Shown: positions 17,251-26,506, numbered from the stretch's first letter. The stretch is 64,000 nucleotides of DNA from Bradyrhizobium diazoefficiens (GCF_018131015.1 NZ_JAFCJJ010000034.1:1-64000), one strand, 5' to 3'. The notes: generated from the letters alone by a model not told the origin. A program made the numbers and translations.

Positions 17251-18474
17251 TCACCGCTCGTCCGCGATCACCTTGCCGTCATTCGGGAGCGCGCCCGGGT
17301 TCACCAGCTCGACGGCCCCGCCGAGCTTGGTCACCGCGCGCAGGCTGCCGGCGATCTCCTCGCGCAAGGTTTCGCTTGCGGCTGATGTTTCCGCCTTCAA
17401 CGTCATCGCGTCGGTTTCGCGCTCGCGCGTGACGACCAGGCGCAGCCTGCCGAGTGCGGGATGGCGTTTGCCGATCTCGGCGATCTGCTCAGGACGGACG
17501 AACATGCCCTTGACCTTGGTGGTCTGGTCGGCACGGCCCATCCAGCCCTTGATGCGCATGTTGGTGCGCCCGCATGGGCTCGTTCCCGGCAGCACTGCTG
17601 TGAGGTCGCCGAGCGCGAGCCGGATCCAGGGATGGTGCGGGTCGAGCGAAGTCACAACGATCTCGCCGACATCGCCGGGCGCAACGGGATCGCCGGTGCC
17701 GGGCTTGACGATCTCCAGGATCAGGTCCTCGTTCACGACCATGCCCTCGCGCCCCTCGGTCTCGAAGGCGATGAGGCCGAGATCGGCGGTGCCGAAAGCC
17801 TGGTAGGCGTCGATGCCGCGCGCCTTGATCTCGGCCTGCAGCGAGGGCGGGAAGGCCGCGCCCGATACCAGCGCGCGCCTGATCGAGGAGACGTCGCGCC
17901 CGGCGCTCGCTGCAGCGTCGAGCAAAATCTTCAAGAAGTCCGGTGTGCCGCTGTAGCCGACCGGACGATAGGCCTCGATCAGCTCGAACTGCTGCTCGGT
18001 GTTGCCCGGGCCGGCCGGGATCACCGCACAGCCGAGCGCGCGCGCGGAGGCATCGAAGATGAAGCCGCCGGGGGTCAGGTGGTAACTGAATGTGTTGAGC
18101 ACGATGTCATCGGGCCGGAACCCGGCCGCGAACAGCGCCCGCGCGCCGCGCCAGGGGTCGGCCTGCCGTCCCTCCGGCTCGAAGATCGGCCCAGGGGAGG
18201 TGAAGAGGCGGGCGAACGATCCCGGCGCAGCCGCCACGAAGCCGCCGAAGGGCATGGCGGCCTTGTGCAGGGCCGGTAACTCCGACTTGCGCAAGACCGG
18301 CAGGCCCGCCAGCGCCGCCCTGGAGGTCACCGCGGCCGGATCGACCCCCTTCAGGCGTTCGGCATAGGCGGGCGCGGCCATGGCGCTCGCCAGCACGCCC
18401 GGCAGGCGGGAGAACAGCTCGGCCTCGCGCGCGGCGGGCTCGCGCGTCTCGAGGGCATCGTAATGGGCGGTCAT
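17251..18474 (-). CDS. Phenylacetate-CoA ligase-like acyl-adenylating enzyme
   Basis: A 407-residue ANL-superfamily protein close to PaaK. Visible are LFTSPGPIFEPEG at the nucleotide-loop position, GYSGTPDFLKILLDAA, ALVSGAAFPPSLQAEIKARG, YQAFGTADLGLIAFE (adenine-binding region), DVGEIVVTSLDPHHPWIRLALGD (ribose-binding aspartate), and the C-terminal GRADQTTKVKGMFVRPEQIAE typical of PaaK. It should activate an aryl or other carboxylic acid to its CoA thioester. The phosphate loop is less Ser/Thr/Gly-rich than in classical PaaK, so the substrate may differ. The nearby liv-type operon with its own acyl-CoA synthetase suggests shared carboxylate catabolism. Confidence 0.8.
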   Translation of the reverse strand: MTAHYDALETREPAAREAELFSRLPGVLASAMAAPAYAERLKGVDPAAVTSRAALAGLPVLRKSELPALHKAAMPFGGFVAAAPGSFARLFTSPGPIFEPEGRQADPWRGARALFAAGFRPDDIVLNTFSYHLTPGGFIFDASARALGCAVIPAGPGNTEQQFELIEAYRPVGYSGTPDFLKILLDAAASAGRDVSSIRRALVSGAAFPPSLQAEIKARGIDAYQAFGTADLGLIAFETEGREGMVVNEDLILEIVKPGTGDPVAPGDVGEIVVTSLDPHHPWIRLALGDLTAVLPGTSPCGRTNMRIKGWMGRADQTTKVKGMFVRPEQIAEIGKRHPALGRLRLVVTRERETDAMTLKAETSAASETLREEIAGSLRAVTKLGGAVELVNPGALPNDGKVIADER

Positions 18475-18560
18475 GGGGAGTCTTTCGGGGTTGGCATCCG
18501 TTGCGCGCCGCCGCAGGCATGGGTATCAGACAGCCATTGGCGGGGCTTATCGAGGACGCG

Positions 18561-19712
18561 ATGGCGGACGAGGGAATCATTGCGGCGGACGAGGCGGCCG
18601 GCGTCGTGCCGCGCCTGAAGCGCCGCATGATCGAGGAGACGCTGCCGCTGTGGTCGACCGTCGGCTGGGATGATGCAGCGGGCGGCTTCATCGACCGCCT
18701 GCATCCCGACGGCACGGCGGATATCGAGGCGCCGCGGCGCGTGTTCGTGCAGGCGCGCCAGATCTGGTGCTACGCCAAGGCGGCGCAGATGGGCTGGTAT
18801 CCGCAAGGGCGCGCGATCGCGCTGAAGGGGCTGGAGCATCTGCTGGCCAGGGCCAAGGCGCCCGATGGCCGGCCGGGCTTTGTGCACCGGCTGACGCCGC
18901 AGGGCGGGGTGCTGGACGGAAGGCGCGATGCCTATGACCACGCCTTCATCCTGTTTGCGCTCGCGGCCGTCTATGCGCTCGACCAGGACGCGCAGATTCG
19001 CGGCGAGATCGACGCGCTGCTCGGCTTCCTCGACGGCGATCTGCGCTCGCCGCATGGCGGTGTCCATGAGGGCCTGCCGGTGTCGCTGCCGCGCCGGCAG
19101 AACCCGCATATGCATCTGTTCGAGGCGATGATCGCCTGCTTCGAGGCGACCCACGATTTGTCGTTCCAGCAGCGCGCCGGCAGTTTCTTCTCGCTGTTTC
19201 TCGCCAATCTCTACGACAAGCAGAGGCGGATCCTGACGGAGTATTTCGAGGAGGACTGGTCGAAGATCGAGCCGGTCAGCGTCGAGCCGGGCCATCAGGC
19301 CGAATGGGTCTGGCTGCTGAAGGGCTTTGAACGCATCACGGGCTGCCCGACCGGGCAGCGCCGCGCCGAGCTTTTGGAAACCGCGCTGCGCTATCGCGAC
19401 GCGGCGACCGGCTGCCTCGTCGACGAGGGCGACGCTGCCGGCAACATCCGCCGCGATACGCGACGGCTGTGGCCCCAGACCGAGATCGCGAAGGCGTGGA
19501 TCGCGCAGGCCGAATCCGGCGAGGCGGGCGCGGCGGAGGAGGCGCGCGCGGCGCTGGTGCGGCTCGAACGGCATTATCTCAGCCATCCCGTGCGGGGCGG
19601 CTGGTACGACCAGTTCGACCGCGACGGCAAATCGCTGGTCGACACCATTCCTGCGTCGTCGTTCTATCATGTTCTCTGCGCGGTCACGGAAGCGGAGCAG
19701 GTGCTTGAATAA
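18561..19712 (+). CDS. AGE-family sugar epimerase/isomerase
   Basis: About 383 residues forming the (alpha/alpha)6 barrel of N-acylglucosamine 2-epimerase and mannose-6-phosphate isomerase-like enzymes. Signatures are RRVFVQARQIWCYAKAAQMG, the conserved DAYDHAFILFALA, RQNPHMHLFEAMIACFEAT and the late RRLWPQTEIAKAW. It likely interconverts aldose/ketose or epimerises a hexose at C2. A GAGGA six bases before ATG 18561 favours this start; in-frame ATGs at 18501 and 18519 are possible. It is divergent from the PaaK-like gene and convergent with the liv operon. Confidence 0.8.
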   Translation: MADEGIIAADEAAGVVPRLKRRMIEETLPLWSTVGWDDAAGGFIDRLHPDGTADIEAPRRVFVQARQIWCYAKAAQMGWYPQGRAIALKGLEHLLARAKAPDGRPGFVHRLTPQGGVLDGRRDAYDHAFILFALAAVYALDQDAQIRGEIDALLGFLDGDLRSPHGGVHEGLPVSLPRRQNPHMHLFEAMIACFEATHDLSFQQRAGSFFSLFLANLYDKQRRILTEYFEEDWSKIEPVSVEPGHQAEWVWLLKGFERITGCPTGQRRAELLETALRYRDAATGCLVDEGDAAGNIRRDTRRLWPQTEIAKAWIAQAESGEAGAAEEARAALVRLERHYLSHPVRGGWYDQFDRDGKSLVDTIPASSFYHVLCAVTEAEQVLE

Positions 19713-19726
19713 GACTCTTGTGTTTT

Positions 19727-19779
19727 GACGCGTTTTCTTCACGCGAACCGGTTCCCACTTCGCTTGAAAACGCTTTGTC
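19727..19779. repeat. Palindromic intergenic repeat
   Basis: GCGTTTTC at 19730-19737 pairs with GAAAACGC at 19766-19773 around a core containing ACGCGAACCGG. It resembles an imperfect palindrome that I recall as common between convergent genes of Bradyrhizobium and relatives. It lies between the AGE gene and the end of livF and could act as a bidirectional terminator. Confidence 0.55.
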
Positions 19780-20617
19780 AAAGCCAGCGCTTGCGCCGCT
19801 TGAAGCTCTTGAGGTTCTTGAAGCTCTTGCGCTGGTCGCCGGCGCCGCCGAGGTAGAACTCCTTGACGTCCTCGTTGTCGCGCAATTCCTCGGCGGTGCC
19901 GTCGAGCACGACCTTGCCCTGCTCCATGATGTAGCCGTGGCTCGCCACCGACAGCGCGGCGCGCGCGTTCTGCTCGACCAGCAGGATGGTGACGCCGAGG
20001 TCGCGGTTGATCTTCTGGATGATCGAGAACACCTCTTTCACCAGCAGTGGCGACAGCCCCATCGACGGCTCGTCCATCAGGATCATCTTCGGGCGCGCCA
20101 TCAGCGCGCGGCCGATCGCGAGCATCTGCTGCTCGCCGCCGGAGAGATAGCCGGCAAGGCCGGTGCGCTCTTTCAGGCGCGGGAAATAATTGAAGACCAT
20201 GTCGATATCGGCGTCGACCTCGCGGTCCCTGCGGGTGAAGGCGCCGAGCCTGAGATTCTCCAGCGAGGTCATGTCGGCGACGATGCGGCGCCCCTCCATC
20301 ACCTGGAAGATGCCGCGGCGGACGATCTTGTCGGGATCGACGCCGGCGATCGGCTCACCCTCGAACAGGATCTCGCCGCGCGTGACCTCACCGTCCTCGG
20401 TCTTCAGAAGTCCCGAGATCGCCTTCAGCGTCGTCGACTTGCCGGCGCCGTTGGCCCCTAACAGCGCCACGATCGCCCCCTTCGGCACGTCGAGGCTGAG
20501 ACCGCGCAGCACCAGGATGACGTCGTCATAGACGACCTCGATGTTGCGCACGCTGAGGAGGGCGACGGGAGCCACGGCAGTGGGAGTGGGGCGGGTGGCT
20601 TCGAGGGTATCGGTCAT
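19778..20617 (-). CDS. livF: Branched-chain amino acid-type ABC transporter ATPase (LivF)
   Basis: A 279-residue ATPase: Walker A GANGAGKST, Q-loop region FQVMEGRRIV, signature LSGGEQQMLAIGRAL and Walker B MILMDEPSMGLSP. The close match to LivF and the adjacent permease and binding-protein genes define a HAAT-family importer. An extra basic C-terminal tail (KNLKSFKRRKRW) is unusual. It is last in a minus-strand operon and is separated from livK by hairpin repeats. The substrate may not be an amino acid, since a fatty/aryl-CoA synthetase gene is embedded in the operon. Confidence 0.9.
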   Translation of the reverse strand: MTDTLEATRPTPTAVAPVALLSVRNIEVVYDDVILVLRGLSLDVPKGAIVALLGANGAGKSTTLKAISGLLKTEDGEVTRGEILFEGEPIAGVDPDKIVRRGIFQVMEGRRIVADMTSLENLRLGAFTRRDREVDADIDMVFNYFPRLKERTGLAGYLSGGEQQMLAIGRALMARPKMILMDEPSMGLSPLLVKEVFSIIQKINRDLGVTILLVEQNARAALSVASHGYIMEQGKVVLDGTAEELRDNEDVKEFYLGGAGDQRKSFKNLKSFKRRKRWL

Positions 20618-20636
20618 GCTTCAAAACTCCGCTGTC

Positions 20637-20735
20637 GTCACCCGCGCATGCGGGTGACCCAGTATTCCAGCGACGCCTGAGATTCCCCGAGAGGCTGCGG
20701 CGTACTGGATCCCCCGCCTTCGCGGGGGATGACAG
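20637..20735. repeat. Paired REP-like hairpins between livK and livF
   Basis: Two strong hairpins: 20637-20658 (GTCACCCGC / GCGGGTGAC) and 20709-20730 (ATCCCCCGC / GCGGGGGAT), about 50 bases apart. The element sits directly after the livK stop in transcription order and before livF. Confidence 0.75.
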
Positions 20736-20759
20736 TTGTGCGTTTGGTCAGCGCCGCGC

Positions 20760-22043
20760 TCACCAGCCCAGCAGCTCCGGCTTGCGCGGCAGCTCGACGG
20801 TCTTGACCTTCTCGAGCTTGATCGTGCCCTTGGCCATGAGGTCGTTGAGGTCGCCGTCGGTCGCCCCCGCGATCTTGGTGCGATAGAGGTCGACCTTCAG
20901 CGTGCCGCGATGGTCCTTGTCGGTCCAGGTCGAGGCGTTGCAGACGCCCTCCATGCCGGCCGGCACCCAGTCCTTCTTCTGGTAGAAGCCCTTGGCGACG
21001 TTGTCGCCGGTGGCGCCGCCGTTCTTGGCGGCCCAGTCGAGCGCTTCTCTCATGTAGAGGGCCGAGCAGACCGCGGCGATGTAGTGCACGGGCCGGTACA
21101 CCTTGCCGGTCGGGTCGGACATCTTGGAGATTTCCATCACCGTCTTCATGCCGGGCGCGTCACCGCCCCAACTCACCGCGGTGCGCAGGGGGAAGATCAC
21201 GCCGTTGGCGGCATCGCCCGCCGTCTTGGCCGCGTTCTCGTCCATGCCCCAGACGTTGCCGAGGAACTGGATGTCGACGCCGGCGGTCTTGCAGGCCTTC
21301 ATCACCGAGATGTTGGAGGCCGCGGTGTTGCCGAGATAGGCGTAGTTGGCGCCCGAGGATTTCAGGCTCAGGCACTGCGCGCTGTAGTCACCTGGCGTGA
21401 GCGCGAACACCAGCGGCGGCAGTATCTCGAAGCCGAGCTCCTGCGCCATGGCTTCGCCGGCCGCCTTCGGCGCGTTCGGGTAGGGATGGTTGGCGCCCAT
21501 GTGCACGAACTTCGGCTTGCCGGACTTGCCCTTGGCCTTCCAGTCCTCAGCCGCCCACATCAGCATCGCGCGCAGCGCGTCCGAATAGCTCGGACCGTAG
21601 AAGAAATTGTAGGGCGCGGGCTTGGCCTTGCCGCTCGTGCCTTCCGGATCGGTCAGCGCGGCGGCGTACGAGCCCGACATGTCGGGAATCTTGTCCTGTG
21701 CCAGGAAGCCGGTCAGCGCCTCGGTGTCCGCGGTGCCCCAACCCATGATCGCGGCGACCTTGGAATCCGGCGCAGACCACTTCTTGTACAGCGCGATCGC
21801 GCGCGGCACCTGGTAGCCGTAATCGTTGGTGTCGACGCTAAGCTGCTTGCCGCCGACGCCGCCGTTCTTGTTGACCCAGGCGAAGGTGTCCGCGACGGCC
21901 TGGCCGTAGGGCGTGCCGACGTCGGAGGTGCCGCCGGAATAATCGGCGAGATGGCCGATCGCGATCTGCGCCTGCGCGCCCGCCGAGAATGCGGCGATCG
22001 CCAGCGCGAGCGATGCGGTGCTCAAAAGGGATTTTGTCTTCAT
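20760..22043 (-). CDS. livK: ABC transporter substrate-binding protein (LivK type)
   Basis: A 427-residue periplasmic protein with a signal peptide of about 25 residues (LLSTASLALAIAAFSAGAQA). The peripla-BP-6 fold follows: IAIGHLADYSGGTSDVGTPY near the start and DTNDYGYQVPRAIALYKKW later. It captures the ligand for the LivHM permease. Its length and divergence from amino-acid LivK place it in the group usually linked to acyl-CoA ligases, whose ligands may be aromatic or aliphatic acids. GGAGGAG precedes the ATG at proper distance. Gene order in transcription is livG, ligase, livH, livM, livK, livF. Confidence 0.88.
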   Translation of the reverse strand: MKTKSLLSTASLALAIAAFSAGAQAQIAIGHLADYSGGTSDVGTPYGQAVADTFAWVNKNGGVGGKQLSVDTNDYGYQVPRAIALYKKWSAPDSKVAAIMGWGTADTEALTGFLAQDKIPDMSGSYAAALTDPEGTSGKAKPAPYNFFYGPSYSDALRAMLMWAAEDWKAKGKSGKPKFVHMGANHPYPNAPKAAGEAMAQELGFEILPPLVFALTPGDYSAQCLSLKSSGANYAYLGNTAASNISVMKACKTAGVDIQFLGNVWGMDENAAKTAGDAANGVIFPLRTAVSWGGDAPGMKTVMEISKMSDPTGKVYRPVHYIAAVCSALYMREALDWAAKNGGATGDNVAKGFYQKKDWVPAGMEGVCNASTWTDKDHRGTLKVDLYRTKIAGATDGDLNDLMAKGTIKLEKVKTVELPRKPELLGW

Positions 22044-22086
22044 GGTCGTCTCCTCCGGTTTATTCGTTGGTTAGGGAGTGCCGCGC

Positions 22087-23160
22087 TCAATGCGAGAACG
22101 GGTAGAGTTTCCAATAGGCCTTGATCTGCCGCCAGCGATGCGCGAGCCCGTCCGGCTCGAACATCAGGAAGGCGATGATGATCACCCCGATCGCGATCTC
22201 GCGCAGGAAGGTGATGTTGGTGTTGAGCGACAGCGCCTTGTCGATCGCGCCGCCCTTCAGGGACAGGCTGATGAACTCCATCGATTCCGGCAGCAGCACC
22301 ACGAAGGCGGTGCCCATCAGCGTCCCCATGATCGAGCCGGTGCCGCCGATGATGATCATGGCCAGGAACAGGATCGAGCGCTCGATGCCGAAGCCCTCCT
22401 GCGAGACCACGAGCTGGTAGTGCGCATAGAGCGCGCCGGCGATGCCGGCGAAGAAGGCGGCGAGCCCGAACGACAGCGTCCGGTACTTGGTGAGGTTGAT
22501 GCCCATGATCTCGGCGGAGAGATAATGGTCGCGGATCGCCACCAGCGCACGGCCGTCGCGCGTGCGCATCAGGTTGGTGACGAGGAGATAGCTTGCGACC
22601 ACATAGGCGAGCACGACGTAGAAATATTGCCTATCGCCCCGCAGCGTGTAGCCGAAGATCGAGAACGGCTCGGCGCTCGCCGGCACCGAGCCGCCTGAGA
22701 ACCATTCGGCGCGCGAGAAGAAGTCGAGCAGGATGTATTGCGCGGCGAGCGTCGCGATGACGAGATAGAGCCCCTTCAGCCGCGCCGCCGGAATGCCGAA
22801 GATCAGCCCGACCAGCGCGGTGACGAGCCCGGCGAGCGGGATGGCGAAGAACACCGGGATCGGCGCGTTGTTGGAGATGTAGGCCGAGGAGAAGGCGCCG
22901 AGCAGGAAGAAGGCGGCGTGCCCGATCGAGATCTGGCCGGTGAAGCCGACCAGGATGTTGAGGCCGAGGGCTGCGATCGAGAAGATCCCGATCTGGATCA
23001 GGATGCTGAGCCAGTAGCCGCTGAAGAATTGTGGCGCGAGGCACAGCAGCAGCACGCCGGCAATCGCGAAGTTGCGGCTGGTGGTGGTCGGGAAGATCGT
23101 GGTGTCGGCCGCGTAGGAGGTGCGGAAGTCACCAGCGGGAATGAGGGCAGGACCGGCCAT
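22087..23160 (-). CDS. livM: ABC transporter permease (LivM)
   Basis: A 357-residue membrane protein with about nine hydrophobic spans. The LivM hallmark GLNILVGFTGQISIGHAAFFLLGAFSSAY lies near residues 64-92 (listed in two parts: GLNILVGFTGQISIG and HAAFFLLGAF). The EAA-type loop ALVAIRDHYLSAEIMGINL is at about residue 205. It pairs with LivH to form the translocation pore. The spacing to livH is only three bases, and it is translated from ATG 23160. Confidence 0.9.
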   Translation of the reverse strand: MAGPALIPAGDFRTSYAADTTIFPTTTSRNFAIAGVLLLCLAPQFFSGYWLSILIQIGIFSIAALGLNILVGFTGQISIGHAAFFLLGAFSSAYISNNAPIPVFFAIPLAGLVTALVGLIFGIPAARLKGLYLVIATLAAQYILLDFFSRAEWFSGGSVPASAEPFSIFGYTLRGDRQYFYVVLAYVVASYLLVTNLMRTRDGRALVAIRDHYLSAEIMGINLTKYRTLSFGLAAFFAGIAGALYAHYQLVVSQEGFGIERSILFLAMIIIGGTGSIMGTLMGTAFVVLLPESMEFISLSLKGGAIDKALSLNTNITFLREIAIGVIIIAFLMFEPDGLAHRWRQIKAYWKLYPFSH

Positions 23161-23163
23161 GGA

Positions 23164-24057
23164 TCAGATCCGCTCGATGTCTTTGGTGCCGAACAGGCCG
23201 TAGGGCTTGATCATCAGCACGATGATGAGGACGTAGAACGGCGCGATCTCGTAGAGATTGCCCCAGTGCAGGTACTGGCTGTCGACATATTGCGCGATGT
23301 TCTCGAGCAGGCCGATGATGATGCCGCCGAGCACGGCGCCGCCGACGGAATCGAGCCCGCCGAGGATCGCCGCCGGAAACACCTTGATGCCGTAAGCGGC
23401 AAGCCCGGAGGATACGCCGTTGACGACGGCAACGACCACGCCCGCCACCGCCGACACGGTCGCGGAGATCGCCCAGGCCATTGCGAACACGCTCTTGACG
23501 GAAATGCCGAGCGACTGCGCCACCTGCTGGTTGAACGCGGTGGCGCGCATCGCAAGGCCGTATTTCGAAGCGCGAAAGAACCAGGCCATGCCGATCATCA
23601 TGGCGACCGACACGACGAGGCTCATGACGTAGACGGTCTGGATCTGCAAGCCCAGCAGGCTGACTGCCTGGCTCTCGAACACGCGGGGGAACGGCTGCGG
23701 GTTGACGCCGAACATCCATTTCAGCGTCGCCTGCAGCACGGTGGAGAGCCCGATCGTCACCATGATCACGGAGATGATGGGCTCGCCGATCATCGGACGC
23801 AGGATCAAGACCTGGACCGCGATGCCGAACACGAACATGAACACCAGCGTCATCGGCATGCCGATCCAGAACGGCACCTGGTACTTGGCGAGCAGCGCCC
23901 AGCACACCCAGGCGCCGACCAGCAGCAACTCGCCTTGCGCGAAGTTGACGACCTGCGTCGCCTTGTAGATCAGCACGAACGACATCGCGACCACGCCATA
24001 GAGCGTGCCGACCACGAGGCCGTTGACCAGGAGCTGGATGAGGAAGGCGGTGTTCAT
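23164..24057 (-). CDS. livH: ABC transporter permease (LivH)
   Basis: A 297-residue inner-membrane protein. LVNGLVVGTLYGVVAMSF and VNFAQGELLLVGAW near the N terminus are typical of LivH, and LAMRATAFNQQVAQSLGI is the cytoplasmic loop contacting the ATPase. It is followed directly by livM. Upstream the transcript crosses a 517-base spacer that carries an oppositely oriented DUF559 gene in inverted repeats, which separates it from the acyl-CoA synthetase gene. Confidence 0.9.
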   Translation of the reverse strand: MNTAFLIQLLVNGLVVGTLYGVVAMSFVLIYKATQVVNFAQGELLLVGAWVCWALLAKYQVPFWIGMPMTLVFMFVFGIAVQVLILRPMIGEPIISVIMVTIGLSTVLQATLKWMFGVNPQPFPRVFESQAVSLLGLQIQTVYVMSLVVSVAMMIGMAWFFRASKYGLAMRATAFNQQVAQSLGISVKSVFAMAWAISATVSAVAGVVVAVVNGVSSGLAAYGIKVFPAAILGGLDSVGGAVLGGIIIGLLENIAQYVDSQYLHWGNLYEIAPFYVLIIVLMIKPYGLFGTKDIERI

Positions 24058-24069
24058 GTGATATGCTGT

Positions 24070-24546
24070 CCTTCGCCTCTCCCCGCTTGCGGGGAGAGGC
24101 CGACGCGCGGAACGCGCGGCGGGTGAGGGGGAGTTTCCGCATGCGAGGTGCCGACGAATTCAAGACAGAACGGGCTAGAAGCCTGCGCGGCGTGTCGACG
24201 GATGCGGAACGGATATTGTGGTATCGCCTGCGTGCGCGCCGGCTGAACGGCTGCAAATTCGTCCGACAGGAGCCGATCGGGCCGTACACCGTTGACTTCA
24301 TCTGCCGCGAAGCGCGTCTGATCATCGAGGTGGACGGCGGGCAACACGCCGATAATCCGCGTGACGCTGTGCGCGACGAGTGGCTCACCGATCGCAACTA
24401 TCGAGTCCTGCGCTTCTGGAACAACGACGTGTCCCGCAACCTGGCCGGCGTTCTCGAGACGATTATCACCGCCCTCGCGGAGGCTCCCCCTCACCCGGAG
24501 CGCTGACGCGCTCCGACCTCTCCCCGCAGGCGGGGAGAGGCGAAGG
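24070..24546. mobile_element. Repeat-bounded DUF559 unit inserted in the liv operon
   Basis: A 30-base arm at 24070-24099 and its near-perfect reverse complement at 24517-24546 (one mismatch by eye) bracket the DUF559 gene. Each arm is itself a hairpin (CTCCCCGC / GCGGGGAG). Just inside, GGGTGAGGGGGAG at 24121-24133 is perfectly mirrored at 24484-24496. Whether the unit moves is inference; no target duplication is evident. Confidence 0.6.
24141..24506 (+). CDS. DUF559 (Vsr-like endonuclease fold) protein
   Basis: A 121-residue protein, the normal length for this family: RSLRGVSTDAERILWYRLR, KFVRQEPIGPYTVDFICRE, the acidic LIIEVDGGQHAD and VLRFWNNDVSRN. The fold is that of restriction/Vsr nucleases (D...E-x-D-G), but no biochemical activity is established for most members. 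The ATG at 24141 gives the canonical N terminus; the longer frame from 24063 reads into the flanking repeat. It is encoded against the surrounding liv operon and enclosed in inverted repeats. Confidence 0.85.
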   Translation: MRGADEFKTERARSLRGVSTDAERILWYRLRARRLNGCKFVRQEPIGPYTVDFICREARLIIEVDGGQHADNPRDAVRDEWLTDRNYRVLRFWNNDVSRNLAGVLETIITALAEAPPHPER

Positions 24547-24574
24547 GCAGCGCCGTGCGCGGCGGTCACCTGTG

Positions 24575-26506
24575 TCACTCCGCGGCCTCCGCCAGATGCC
24601 CGTGGCCGCCGAGATCGACCACGCGAAGCGTGGTGCGCACGCGCTGGGTGGTGCCGTCCTGGAAACGGATCACGGTGTCGACGGGGATGTCGGCATCGCC
24701 GCGGTAGATGGCGTCGATGATGCCCTCGTATTTCTCGTTGATGACGCTGCGGCGCACCTTCCGCGTGCGGGTGAGCTCGCCGTCGTCGGCGTCGAGCTCC
24801 TTGTAGAGCAGCAGGAAGCGCGAGATGCGCTGCGCCGGCGGCAGCGTGGTGTTGACGGTCTCGACCTCCTTGCGAAGCAGCGCATAGACCTCGGGTCGCG
24901 AGGCGAGGTCGCTGTAGGTGGTGAACGACAGGCGGTTCTTCTCCGCCCATTTCGAGATGATGGAGTAGCGGATGCAGATCATCGCCGCGAGCGCCTCGCG
25001 GCCGGCGCCCAGCACCACGGCCTCGGCGATATAGGGCGAGAATTTCAGTTTGTTCTCGATGAACTGCGGCGAGAAGCGTTCGCCGCGCGAGGTCTCGGCG
25101 AGGTCCTTGATGCGGTCGATGACGACGAGCTGGCGGTTGTCGTTGAAATAGCCGGCATCGCCGGAGCACATCCAGCCGTCCTTGATGTCGGCGACGCTGG
25201 CCTCCGGGTTCTTGTAATAGCCGAGGAACATGTTGGGATGCCGCACCACGATCTCGCCGACACCGTGGACGTCGGCATTGTCGATGCGGATCTCGACGCT
25301 GTCGGCCATCGGCACGCCGGTGGTGTCGGGATCGACCTTGCCCTCGGGATGCAGCGTGTAGGCCCCGAGCAGCTCGGTCTGGCCGTAGAGCGTGCGCAGC
25401 GGCACGCCCATGGCCTGGAAGAACTTGAAGGTCTCCGGCCCGAGCGCCGCGCCGCCGGTGGCGGCCGAGCGCAGGCGGGTGAAGCCGAGCCGGTCGCGCA
25501 GCGCACGGAACAGGATGGCGTCGGCAAAGCCCGAGCGCCCGCCTTGTGCGAGCGCGGCAAGGCCGCTCTTCATGCCGATATCGAACAGGCGCTGCTTGAA
25601 GGGCGTCGCATCCATCACCTTGGCGCGGACGTCGGCGGCGATCGATTCCCATACGCGTGGAGCAAAGAGCACGAATGTCGGCGCGATCTCGCGCAGATCG
25701 TTCATCATCGTGTCCGGCTCTTCGACGAAGTTGATCTTCATCCGGCACAAGAGGCCTTTGCCGAGCACATAGACCTGCTCCATGATCCAGGGCAGCGGCA
25801 ATACCGAGACGTATTCGTCGTCCGGGCCCTTGGGGTCGAAGGCCAGATAGGTCGCGCAATGGCCGAGCACGCGGCCGGCCGCGAGCATGGCAAGCTTGGG
25901 ATGCGAGGTCGTTCCCGACGTCGTGCAGAGGATCGCGACGTCCTCGCCGCTTGTCGCGTCGACCAGGCGATCGTAAAGCTCCGGCTCGCGCGTTGCCCGC
26001 GCGCGCCCGAGCTCGGCGAATTTCTCCGCCGACATCAGGCGCGGATCGTCATATTTCCGCATGCCGCGCGGGTCGGAATAGATGATGTGCTTCAGCTTCG
26101 GCACGCGGTCGGCGAGGGTGAGCAGCTTGTCGACCTGCTCCTCGTCCTCGGCGAAGACGAGCTGCGCCTCGCCATAGTTGAGGAGATAGGAAGCCTCCTC
26201 GTCGAGCACGTCGTGATAGAGCCCGAGGCTGAGGCCGCCGATCGCATGCGTTGCGATCTCCGCCGCGACCCAGTCCGGCCGGTTGTCGCCGATGATGCCG
26301 ATGACGTCGCCGCGCCCGAGGCCCAGCTCGACGAGGCCGAGCGCGAAGTCGCGCACGCGCGCCTGGTAGTCGCTCCAGGTGAACAGGCGCCAGAGCCCGA
26401 GGTCCTTCTCGCGCAATGCGATCTCGTCGCCGTGCTCCTTCGCGTTGAGCCGCAGCATCTTCGGATAGGTGTCGGCCTGCGCGACGCGGCCCGCATAATC
26501 CATCAT
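24575..26506 (-). CDS. AMP-binding long-chain-type acyl-CoA synthetase
   Basis: A 643-residue ANL enzyme: phosphate loop ILCTTSGTTSHPKLAM near residue 195, YGQTELLGAYTLHPEG (adenine motif), GWMCSGDAGYFNDNRQLVVI with the ribose-binding aspartate, and IDRIKDLAETSRGERFSPQF. It forms acyl-AMP and then acyl-CoA from an imported acid. The ATG at 26506 overlaps the livG stop and has an AGGAG six bases upstream; a second ATG follows directly. Being within the liv operon implies that the transported ligand is its substrate, so-called vectorial activation (inference). Confidence 0.88.
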   Translation of the reverse strand: MMDYAGRVAQADTYPKMLRLNAKEHGDEIALREKDLGLWRLFTWSDYQARVRDFALGLVELGLGRGDVIGIIGDNRPDWVAAEIATHAIGGLSLGLYHDVLDEEASYLLNYGEAQLVFAEDEEQVDKLLTLADRVPKLKHIIYSDPRGMRKYDDPRLMSAEKFAELGRARATREPELYDRLVDATSGEDVAILCTTSGTTSHPKLAMLAAGRVLGHCATYLAFDPKGPDDEYVSVLPLPWIMEQVYVLGKGLLCRMKINFVEEPDTMMNDLREIAPTFVLFAPRVWESIAADVRAKVMDATPFKQRLFDIGMKSGLAALAQGGRSGFADAILFRALRDRLGFTRLRSAATGGAALGPETFKFFQAMGVPLRTLYGQTELLGAYTLHPEGKVDPDTTGVPMADSVEIRIDNADVHGVGEIVVRHPNMFLGYYKNPEASVADIKDGWMCSGDAGYFNDNRQLVVIDRIKDLAETSRGERFSPQFIENKLKFSPYIAEAVVLGAGREALAAMICIRYSIISKWAEKNRLSFTTYSDLASRPEVYALLRKEVETVNTTLPPAQRISRFLLLYKELDADDGELTRTRKVRRSVINEKYEGIIDAIYRGDADIPVDTVIRFQDGTTQRVRTTLRVVDLGGHGHLAEAAE

